In this document: positions 28,816 through 39,200 of the stretch, one piece after another
How the letters are laid out: every line of letters begins with the position of its first letter
Numbering within the stretch: the first letter of the stretch is position 1
From: Patiria pectinifera
Lineage: Eukaryota > Echinodermata > Asteroidea > Valvatida > Asterinidae
Assembly (NCBI GenBank): GCA_029964075.1
Contig: CM057129.1
Span: forward strand, 16,545,430-16,609,429
Direction: 5' to 3'
Length of the DNA stretch: 64,000 bases
Notes under the pieces: generated by a model
Seen by the model: the letters and a program-made list of their open reading frames with translations, nothing else
The model's database searches: none
Told to the model about the DNA's origin: nothing
Made by a program: the position numbers and the translations under genes

Positions 28816-29797
28816 GTAGGACCAGTAAGCTTTCCAAACTCTCTCAGCCTGCAAGTTACCCGGATGTATTGGAGTTTGCAGCTACATGGTAGCAGACCAG
28901 TAAATAAACTTCCATAGACCCCAATGGTAAATGCTCCCACTTCAAAAATTCGGGAAAAATACTCACAACTCTCCAAGGTGTTCGAGACACACATCAAATT
29001 AAAGCTTATTTCATCATCTTTCATTTTCTGTTCAATTTACGGGGGGTCAACTGATGACTTTTAGGAGAAATTTCCATCTGAAGACGATCACCCCTGAAAA
29101 TAGTCCTGAAGCCCATCGCCATTTTGAAAAACGATGCCTACACTCCATTGCAAAATAGAGCGCATTTAGGGTGCAAATTACATCCAAATTACACAGAACT
29201 GCAAGCTACCAGTCCTGTGCACGGCTTCCACCCATATTTTTTACAAACCCTCAAGTTCATGGGCCACAGCATGCTCAAATACCGAAGATTTTGAGGGTAT
29301 GCAAATCGCGATTTGGCCCGCGCAGGCAATTTCGGACCGATTTACTGGTCTGCACCCACATGATGTTTGTCGCATTATGCTCCCGTTAATTAAGCACCGT
29401 GAGTTCTTAACTACATACAATCCGTTTGAGTCACCGTGCTTGATCTGCTCTTGTGATGTCAAATAATGACCGAAAACGTAGGGATTGCGCATCTAGTGAT
29501 TCACTTTACTCGATGTATCATCCAACTTCGAAGTAAAGATATATCTACCATTGGCAAACGTAAGTCCATCACAAATATATTCTCCAGTGAGAGAAAATAT
29601 ATTCTCCAGTGAGGATTAAGTACAAAGTCATTCCTTAAGTTGTTTTTGTTCATCCCAATTTTCTTGCGACTTGGCTTGTGAAGTTTGTGAAAGGACTTGC
29701 GATTGTTTTGTTTTTAATGGACTTGTCATGGATTTGTGACGGATTTGACAACACTGGTACTCAGTGTCATTCACCACTGAATGATTCCCTTTCACAG
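28816..29797. other. Intron of copy 1
   Basis: No gene or obvious transposon recognised. A pair of direct AAATATATTCTCCAGTGAG repeats occurs at about 29573-29611. Confidence 0.4.
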
Positions 29798-29968
29798 AGT
29801 GGTAACCAGCTATACCGGCGGCTATTTATTGTCCTGCTCTCTGGCGGGGATGGAGGGCGCCCCCACTGATCTCAACTACAACAGCACAGGGCCCTGGTTC
29901 GATGCCGGTCACATGGACACGTGGTACATGATGGACGTGAACGAAGACGGCAGGGATGACTACTGCAG
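29798..29968 (+). CDS. Copy 1 C-terminal exon 2 (VNEDGRDDYC repeat)
   Basis: 171 nt, phase 2 to 2, identical length in copies 1-3. It encodes LLSCSLAGMEGAP, TGPWFDAGH and MMDVNEDGRDDYCR; DVNEDGRDD is a typical calcium-loop-like VCBS/FG-GAP motif. The acceptor CTTTCACAG is followed by A rather than G as in the other copies, which leaves the codon as Arg. Confidence 0.85.
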
Positions 29969-30749
29969 GTAGGATTGAGGCTGTAGAGCTTGCTTAGGGA
30001 CACAAACTGGCGGAGTGCCAAAGTTATTAACCACTTTACAAAGACACCTTAAGCCTGTTGAGACGTCATGATTATGCCGTGTCGAGTAAAATATTAAGCG
30101 CGATGTTAGCAGGGCGTAAATCGCAATGATTATTAAAATTAGAGTCGGTACTGAGCCAATATGATCCTGATTTTCGTGATTGTTTGGTAAGATGATGGAC
30201 ATTTTTAGCTCCACATGATGATCAGCCGAAGTCATCTGATCAGCCGAAGTCGATCGTCTGATCATTGGATTTGGAGATTGTAGATGTGCTGCCCATAATG
30301 CTAAAATTTACATTGTCATCAGTAAAAGTCGATGATATGTAGACTTCTACGTTGGAAATGTCGACAAAGTTTCCCCAGGAATAAGACACAGTGTTATTTG
30401 GTTTGTGTGGCGAATCTGTACTTAAAGTCTTTTGAAGATCATCACTGCATCAACAGTACATGGTTGTCATCTGGTGCCCGATCTCCTTCTAATTCTCTGT
30501 CAGGATAATCTACTTCGCTGTGCCTTGACTTTTCCCAAACTGACTTACTAAGGAACACAAACGTCGTAGAAACTAGAAATTTGCTATCCGAAGAAATGTG
30601 AAGATCGATCTTAATTTTCTTACCCGAATCCGTGCCCTGTATATTCAAAGAGTAATGTCATTTGTAATGTAAATTTGAGAACAAATTCCAACAACTTTTC
30701 TAAAAAAATATATATGAAAACCACCATTTTTATTCAATTCCCGCTTTAG

Positions 30750-30888
30750 GTGCATTGGCTGCCTACCGACTACATATGTCTCATGCCTGCTGGCCGGTGA
30801 GGGCGCTTTCACGGCACAGACGCTCGACTACGATCCAGTGCCAGGGGGCTGTCACTACAATACAGTCAACCCGTACTTTGGACGGTAG
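30750..30888 (+). CDS. Copy 1 terminal exon
   Basis: 139 nt, ending TAG. It encodes CIGCLPTTYVSCLLAGEG, TLDYDPVPGGCHYN and the C-terminal VNPYFGR; five cysteines follow the Arg at the junction. Same length and ending in copies 2 and 3. Confidence 0.88.
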
Positions 30889-31102
30889 AGGGCGTTTTGC
30901 AAAGGGACCCACAGAGTGCACCAAGCGTTGCGAAGCGAATACAACTTTTCAAGTTGACGTCGTATTATCTTACATATATTTTCATATATGCACTTCCATA
31001 TTTTTTATAGATGCATTAGGCCTTCTTCTTAAACACAAATGCATTTCAAAACTTCGTAAGTAAACTCATCATAACTCTCACATACACACGCACTTTCACT
31101 TT

Positions 31103-31108
31103 AATAAA
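31103..31108 (+). terminator. Poly(A) signal of copy 1
   Basis: AATAAA 215 bp after the stop codon, in a 3' region alignable with copy 3, where AATAAA occurs at 55023-55028. Confidence 0.55.
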
Positions 31109-32910
31109 TAAACAAAACACGGCAAACGAACAAAGACAAAAACAAACAACACACAGTGGAGATTGTTTCACAAATGATTTGGTCAGAAATGCAGATGAAA
31201 TTAATTTTTTGACATTGGAAAAATGTAATGTCATTGAAAAAAACAAAACAAACATTTGGTCAATGTGGACTTGCCGGTGATTTTCCGCATACATTTTGTT
31301 TTTAGTTTCCCAAACAATTATCAAGTTTGTTTTGATGGTTTTATGTTGTAGCCTTAAAAATGCAAACACAAATTTGTTTGGATTGTACAGAAATGTTGAT
31401 ACTTGTATCTATGTATGATGTTGAGGCTTTTTTTTATTACCTTTTTGTAGAAGATAATGTTATAACTCTTGGCCATTATGCATGTATCAAGTATTAATAT
31501 AAGTAGGTGTTTCCCGTGTATCTAGTCGGTCAAGTAAATGTAAGGGTTTATGAACAGCAAATTACACGATGATGGTTGTTTTGTGTCGTTTAGAAATAAT
31601 TAGAATACATCATGTTACTTATTCAAAATAAACAGATAAAACAAAATCGAGTTAGCATGCCGTAAGCCAGAACATTTCTATAGGGCTGGCCAAAACCCGT
31701 TTTACAAAAATTGCCCTTTGGATCCGTTCCCGAACCCTGTTTGCCCCCAAATTGTGGGATCAGCAGTGGGGTAGCCGGGGAAGGGGGGGGGGGGGGGGCC
31801 CGTGCCCCCACAAATTCCCAGTTCCCCCAGGTACCCCCAATCAAAATCTGAAATGTCCAGCTTCCCGCCAAGGAAGTGTCTGTTTTAAAGGGAATCCAAT
31901 TTGCGTTTGCCGTAATTTTCCAAAAATAAATGGATGTAATTCGGGGGTTATAGCAATTAATTTTACACTCACTGGAATAACTAAGAAAAACAATATTATG
32001 TGGTCTGGTTCCATGACCCCGCTTAAGATGAAACGGAGCAATCATAAAGTCAGGGAGCCAGTGAGCTGGTTTGAACCCCTGTTCATAGGTGTTCATAATC
32101 GATTACAACCAAAATGTGGACTTTTTTAGGGGGGGCCAACATTTAAACCAGTTTTTTCCAATGCTGGCCGGCTGCAATGCAAAAATACCACTTTCTTGAA
32201 GATGTCTCTCTACTTCAGGAGCTATGATTTGAAGGATCCTTTTGACTGGGTCATTCACCAACAGTCTGGTAAGGTGTTTCATAATGATTGGGTAGTGTTT
32301 TTTTATGTTTGCAAACGGTATTCACATGTATTCACTTTAAAGTTGTTTGAGTTAAAACGAAGAGGAATCTGGATGACTTCCCTAAACCGCACGCTTAATC
32401 ATAAATGTGGATAAATAGAAGAGAAAAGTGTCGTCTCTACAGCGTCAAATTAAGTAGTGTCTCGGGCTGTTCAAATCAGAGCGCGGCCGGGAAGTGGTTA
32501 ATTCAAATATCGACATTCGTGAGAAAAGCGTCAGTCTTATATCTGGTGCCGCTCCGTTCACTAGTACCCCCTCACCGGCAAAGAAAGTGCAGTTGGGGGT
32601 GACCGACCGACGCCATCTTGCCTGACAGGAAGTTTGCCTCGACGCGCCGGCGGCCGAACCACTGAGTGCACATAGTACAAATGCCCTGGTGTACGTATGT
32701 CACACAAGGAAAGGTGCGCGTCAACCAGCTAAATGTCCCGCCCATGGGACGTCGTTGCCACAGACATATGTGTCTGTGGTCGTTGCTAGGTAAAAGAGCG
32801 CCCTCTTTGTTGGCGCACGCAGCCCATAAGCTTCAATCGAGAACCTATGCCCAAGAACGTACTGCCATAAACAACAATTCAGGTGATAGAACGCCATGTT
32901 TATTTGACAC

Positions 32911-33132
32911 GATGACCTTGACTTTAAGTCAGAATAACAGTTCAGTTGACAGGTTTTGCAAACAACATCAATCCTCGGGCCAGACAGCTTCTTTGAAAAG
33001 AATCAAAGTCAATTGGCCCCATGGGTCGCGGCCCCAGGCTGCTATGGTCGTGCCTTGCTCGAATTTCTACAAGGACGTGTGACGTCGACGGCCGCGGTAC
33101 CAGTCAGTGACATCCCGGCTGGTTGTTATTAT
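32911..33132 (+). promoter_or_regulatory. Conserved upstream block of copy 2 (promoter candidate)
   Basis: Alignable with 44487-44726 upstream of copy 3: TTTAAGTCAGAATAACAG, ATCCTCGGGCCAGACAG, AATTGGCCCCATGG, then TGACGTCGACGGC (33080-33092) and CAGTGACATCCCGGCTGG. The TGACGTC half-palindrome lies 134 bp before the ATG. No TATA box is obvious. Confidence 0.5.
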
Positions 33133-33213
33133 GGTTAAAACACACTTTCCTGGCTGTGTATGGTTGTCAGAAGGAAACTGTTTGGTAGTATTTTACGAAT
33201 TGTATTGGTCAAG

Positions 33214-33256
33214 ATGGGGTGGTTATCGATGTTTCTTCTTGCATTCTGCATGATAG
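33214..33256 (+). CDS. Copy 2 exon 1, signal peptide
   Basis: 43 nt: MGWLSMFLLAFCMI plus one base, then G|GTAAGT. A hydrophobic core directly after Met is typical of a short signal peptide that continues into the next exon. Copies 3 and 4 have exons of exactly the same length. Confidence 0.85.
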
Positions 33257-36200
33257 GTAAGTTATCGGAATCAAGGTTATGTGGAAGGTTCCAATTTAAC
33301 AGACTGAAACTTGAACTTGGAATTGAATTTTAGATACTCCGCTAAGAAAATCACCGCATGGCAGTCGACGGAGTCAAGCGATTATACACTCTCATGCAGA
33401 AAAAAAATACACAAGTTGTTTTATATGTAGGCCTATACATATAAAAACACGAACTCGATTGCAATTGAGAGATGGTCAATGGTCAAAATTAAAATAATAG
33501 GGTTAACGGGTTATCCATTATTTATTTAGGGGTGCCTGAAGTGCTGTCATGCCGAGTTTACAGACGTTTACGTGACGTGAGGACTACCCGAGATGACGTG
33601 CCTAAACTGTGTCGCAAAGAGGGTATATTGGCTTACTGGTACGCGCCGTCATCCAATGGAGACCCGCGCGACAGCATCAAGCAATCACGAGGTACCATTT
33701 GATTTATCATTGTTCACACCTGTGACGTAGGGGGCCGGGCGGGCATGATGCTATTTAAGCACAAATCTTGGGTCTGACTAAAGGTACCAACGTTGGTCAT
33801 ATCCTGCAAACAAAGCAAGTGGGTCACAAAAATTAACATCTCAATCGTTCAGTTAGTGCAGAATTTCCTTATTCTGATCGAACAAGTTTCCTCCACAGTG
33901 CCATCTGATGTAAGTGGGAGTACAGTCGATTGGAGGCAGCCTACAAGACAGATACGAAATAGGAATTTTATAAAAAGCAAATTTTATGATTACCTAAACA
34001 GGCGGTATGAATGAATGAAGTACAATCCAAAACACTAGTTTTAGTAGAAGCATGGAGGATATTCTTATTCCTCCATGGTAGAAGGAGCACTCAAGATTCC
34101 TTTATTTATTTAACTGAAGTTGTATAATTATAATTCCATGTATGGATACAGTAATCCCACATTCTTTTTGTACAAAAACAAGTCTAAGTCTTCAATATAA
34201 GTCTTCTAATTAGTCCCTACATATTGTGTTGTGTTTTTTTTTGCTGGGGTGCTGATGGGGTTTGGATTAATGTAAGGACTAATACTGCCTATCGTTTGGA
34301 AAAATCATCGCAGCTTTCGGGCATTCATTGTGGATGGAAATATAAAATAAGTTGATTTATTGCTGTCCGACCAAAAAAAGTCATTTATGGGCCGCAGATG
34401 CAGACTTGAAGAGAATATAAAAGGAATTATTGAACAAAGTCACCGCGTCGTATAGGCCTATGGCGTGTGATTCCTAAGTCTAAGACCAGCCTGCATCTCA
34501 GGTTAAACCACTAATTGCCCACATCATAGTGTATCGTATTGTTTAGGCCACTTTTAAAAAAATCTTTTTGATGGCTAGATCAGGCCTATAATAAAAGGTT
34601 ACCAAAAAAAAGCGCGACATTAATTTGACGTTTACTGTGGAATCTTCATTTTCAAAAGATCTGATACACTCTGGCTGTTCTGACATCCTGGGTCGGTTTC
34701 TGTGCACGGCCCACTTCCCTCAACTGGATCTTGTCCTCCATGGCATGAACGACTGGGAATACTACCTGCGGCCCTGCGCCGAAGTCTGCCGAGCGGTATG
34801 GCGCGATTGCCGGCTCACCGCATACAACCTAAACGTCGAACGCCCGCCGGAGTTGGACTGCAAGAACCTTCCTTCACAGAAGACAGACGAAATGCAATGT
34901 CTGCCCTGTAAGTTTTAATTGTAGTGATGATGATGCGTTTTTTAAAGCACACTATATCCACCAGTATTGGTGCTTAAGGCCTCAACATTGGCTGCTCATC
35001 GGCAGGTCTTATGACACATTTCCATTCATAAAAAGTTGACCTTGGCAAATTTTGTGGATGGGATATTCCTTTATTTGTCAAAGACTATGCGTCAAAACCT
35101 ATAGTACCCTGAAACTTGAAATGATCCTCTCTAAATTCCAAAGAGTGAAATTATGGATTAGACGTTTTAGAGTGAAATCACTCTCATTTTAGATTGAAAA
35201 AAGTCTGAAAAAAGAACCACTTCAGTTGGAGCTCGAGTAAAAACTCCATTGCTTCGATAGAAGGAATTTCACTCTAAAACGACTAGTCCCCAGTTTCCGA
35301 CTGTGGGAGTGAATCGAATGGAGTGAATTTTCACTCTATGGAATTTAGAGTGTTACATGTACATTTATTCCTGGCTCGTTTGAATAAAAACACCGTCTAT
35401 TTTTTAGCAAGTAAGGAAGGACCTTTTATACTTTCAGGGAAATGCTCAACTTGTATGACCCGGGTTCGATTCCCGCCCATGTTCACATGCATGAGATTGG
35501 GTTTTCGCTCCCTTCTTGATTCCGTTGGATTCTGTGAGATTCTCGGTTTTTCCCCCATGGCCTTCTTTGTGGGATTTAGGCTCCTAACTCTAAATGAAGC
35601 CTGTCTTTATTGTCTTTTTATAAAAAAGGTTCTGGTTGCGAGCTATTATATAATGATAGTGCATCATTGGTTTCATTACCAAATTATTAGCAAATACAGA
35701 AAGGGACAAAAGTTGTGAATGTTCAGTGTTCACCTGTGGTTTGTAAGGACACATTAAATTCCCCTGAACTGAAAGCATTGTATTTTTAATCATAATCCCA
35801 TCTGATTTTCGTTTGCCTTTGGACCCGCTTACCATAGATCTGTACCCACCGAGGGACCGGCCAATAATCGTCAACGTCACCCGGCACAACGCGACCAGCG
35901 TCTCCATCCTCTACTCTCCCCCTGAGAAAGCCTCAGTGACGAAGGCGTTTCGCGTTCGCTACAACGAGACCTTATCATGGGGACAACTTGGAAGAGAACT
36001 ATTCTACAAAATCTCCCGAAGCCGATCGTCCCTCATGTTAAACATCACTGACCTGAAGAGGGCAGGGAACTACACATTTGAAGTCACCGCCTTCAACAGC
36101 TTCGGCGAAGGCCCTAAGACGTTTTTAAGCGTACCGGCGTTTCACAGTAAGATTTTGAATCTCACTCAACCCACTTTCTACCCCCCCCCCCCCTCCAAGA

Positions 36201-39200
36201 ATAAAACAAAATACACCCCCCCAAAAAAAAACACAAGAAAAGTACACTTTTAAAGACTTGAAATCATGCAATGCATATAAATTCTACTACAGGCCTATTT
36301 GAAACAATTCAACGGCGGTTCACGTCGATAGATGTATCTACCCTCTGAACAATAAGTTGTTTTTGGGAAAAAAAATATGCAGGCTTAAAATTGGTACCAA
36401 TACCAAGTATCATTTCTGCTTCCCGTCCAACAAATTCCCTCACAATGGAGCAGCATAGCCCCAATATTTCCAACAATTGTGCACTTTGTGATAAAAGCAT
36501 GAAACTACACATGTTAATTCTTCATGTCATGAAAACAAATTTTAGGTTTACGAACATTTCCCATTGACCCCTGGTGACCTTTGAGATGTCAATGACCTCT
36601 ACGTATTCTATTTACACCTATTGTTCTTGAAAACACTAGTTTCCTGTGATCCAAATCTACGTCATAGGTCTTAACAATAATAATACAGGAGTCTTATTAT
36701 AGCGCACGTATCTACCAACAATCGGGTGCTCAAAGTGCTGATAATTATGTATATTTTTAAAGACAGGTAAATGAAGTTTATGAGAAATGTGAGACCCGTT
36801 ATGTAGCACCTTTATAAAGGATATACAAGGTGATGCGGTGCATATTGGAGCCACTGCCAGAAACACTGCGGCAAATATCTCTCTCAGCGATAATCGTTAC
36901 TGGGTTATTAAACATGCATTAGACAACACGCGGGATCCTCAGCCTTCTATTCCAGTCACTTTATCATGCGTCTGCCAATACAAAAAAAACAAATGATATG
37001 GAGGTCAGAGGCCACCCCAAAATTGTTTGTGGGATCTGAAGTCTTGACTGTACTTAATAGGTGTATTACATTTCTTTTGCACTATTCAGGCTCGGGCCAC
37101 GAAAATTTGTGTTTTAACGGATTTTATATGATAAATAGCAACAAAATAAGGAATACAATGTTAATCCACCTCTCTACTGGTACCAGAGGTCAGATATGAT
37201 ATCTCACATCAGGAAATCTTTTAGACTTGGGTCTTGAAAAATTACGTGGCAATAATTGCAAGAGTAAATCTTATAAATATCTATAGATAAGGTTGACAAA
37301 GGTCATGACCCCTTGAAGGTCAGCGGAGGTTATACATATGAAATGTCCTATTTTCACATCGTAAACACATATTTAAACAAAAATCGGTCTCTGGTCAGAC
37401 CAAAGTTCCGGAATTGATGCGGCGACGCAGCTTTTTTTTCGGGGGGGGGGTCTTTTTTTGTTCAAGCTTGGATTGTACGGACAAGGTGGGTACTATTTTG
37501 CTGTTGTCGTGTCCTCATATACATTGGGCTCCTACATAATTTGCCTTGGTGCCCTCCATCATTTGCCTCGGTGCAATTTCCCCATTCCTTGATAAAAAAA
37601 TTTGAGGAGGTGCGGCAATAGAGGGCGCTGCTGTTGCTACCGCGGACAACTTGAAGAAAAAAAAAGGTTGACGCGCATAATTAAAAACGACGCGCGCGCT
37701 GACCAGAGACCGACTAATCTTTTGGGCCTATTATGTTAATCTTATAAAATAACTTTAAAAAAAGTTTACAAAGGTCATACCAGAACTGATGTAGGGTATG
37801 AATTGTCGCCACATCCAATCATTAATTTGTTATGCATTAAGTATCACGAAGTGCATCCCCAGCAGTTAAAACACCAACAACACATGACGAGCTATGAATG
37901 AAACATGTACCGTGTTATCCTTGAATAAACTCATCATCCATGTCGGCTTGTTCGTTCTCAGACGACATTGGAACGGGTTGTGAAAACATCACTGTGCCGA
38001 TGTGCCAGTCGGGAATTGACTACAGTCAGACCGCCATGCCGAATAGTCTAGGTCTCTGGAACCAGGAGGACGCCGGTCAAGTGGTTAACTCATACTCGCC
38101 TTTGGTGGCAGAGGATTGCTCCCCCTACACCCAGACGTTCCTGTGTGCCATGTACATTCCTATGTAAGACTTTGTATTCATTCCTTTTAGCTTCAGTTGT
38201 TCCTGTGTTTTTTTCCGAGCTTTACCCAGATTTTTGACATGACCATTGTGATGGACATTTAATCAACGGGCGAAGCCATGAGGCAACTGGAGGGGAGGCT
38301 ACATAGACCTACAGGAGTCGAGTCACGATCGCCTTTTGATTTTTATAGTCTACACTTCTCAAGATATTCTGTATAATTTTCCAACCCCTTTGTATAAATG
38401 ATATTTTGTTTTCACACACATTAACCTGTAAAACTAGCATTGCGAAGAGAGCGTCCAACCGTCGTTTTGTCAATGTCATTTTTGTCTATGACCCTGTTCT
38501 TCCCTTGTGGTTCTTGTCTGCGCGCGGGCATTCAAACCACCACCGCTGCTATGCCACTGTGACCACTATATACACGGTAAAGTTTTCATTGCCGGTAGGC
38601 AACTTATTTCGATCATAAATTATTCATGAAACACACTTTATGAATAATTCAATACCGCCGTCCCCAAACACAGTCACTCGGTCTGAACTGTCTTGTCTCC
38701 GCCCTGTTCGCCTATAGGCCTACCATCGGACCCCCGCTCTGTTTTGCTGGCAAAACAAGAATCAGTCGTATTGGAGCGAGGCATCGAACGTCACTTTGTA
38801 CTTTTACACTTTCGAAATGTTTGCGGCTTTAAAATAATTCATATCTTACTTTCGACAATAATCCGTCTTGTGTAGATGTACGAGTGGTCCCAGCAGCACA
38901 CTGCTGCCCTGTAGAGATCTCTGCGTGCAGGCGAGGAGCGGTTGTGAGGAGATTCTGGTCTACTATGGTTTTTCGTGGCCGGAGGATCTGAGGTGTGAGA
39001 GTTTGCCCAGCTACGATGAAGGGAATGACTGCTACTTGGGCGGTATGTATGGGTCTATACATTGGTATTGTGTGTTTAAAGCTATTAATTACATGAGCTA
39101 GTACATGAACAAATACTGAACTTCTTCAGGCCTTCTTCAAGACTCTTCAGACCTACTTTGTGCCTTTCCAGCCCCCCTCGTCGCTTTTGAAGAATCGTGG

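Larger units (their letters stand above)
170..30888 (+). pseudogene. Multi-CRD/FN3 secreted protein gene, copy 1, interrupted by a Polinton
   Basis: First of four tandem paralogues; its signal-peptide exon lies before the window. Exons placed: 170-313, 5445-5690, 6265-6561, 7663-7867, 8362-8528, 9042-9249, 10620-10786, 11362-11584, 11876-11933 continued at 28376-28475, 28668-28815, 29798-29968, 30750-30888. All junction phases are compatible and the frame ends at TAG 30886-30888. Modules in order are a divergent Frizzled-type CRD, fibronectin III, two copies of CRD 1, CRD 2, and three C-terminal Asp/Gly/Cys-rich exons. Frizzled CRDs are known as Wnt- or lipid-binding folds; I see no transmembrane segment, so a secreted protein is inferred. 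The 16.4-kb element inside CRD 2 should abolish the normal product, although the host exon is otherwise undamaged, so an empty allele may still be functional. The ligand and role are unknown. Confidence 0.8.
30889..33213. other. Intergenic region between copies 1 and 2
   Basis: The 3' UTR of copy 1 is followed by sequence homologous to the copy 3-4 spacer (shared AAAACAAAATCGAGTTAGCATG at about 31637 and 55595). A G-run lies at 31783-31798. The last 300 bp is the conserved promoter-like block of copy 2. No additional gene is supported. Confidence 0.5.

Noticed and set aside
31623-32129. Frames of 125-157 codons between copies 1 and 2
   Set aside because: They span a G-run and spacer sequence that is related to the copy 3-4 spacer but not conserved as protein.
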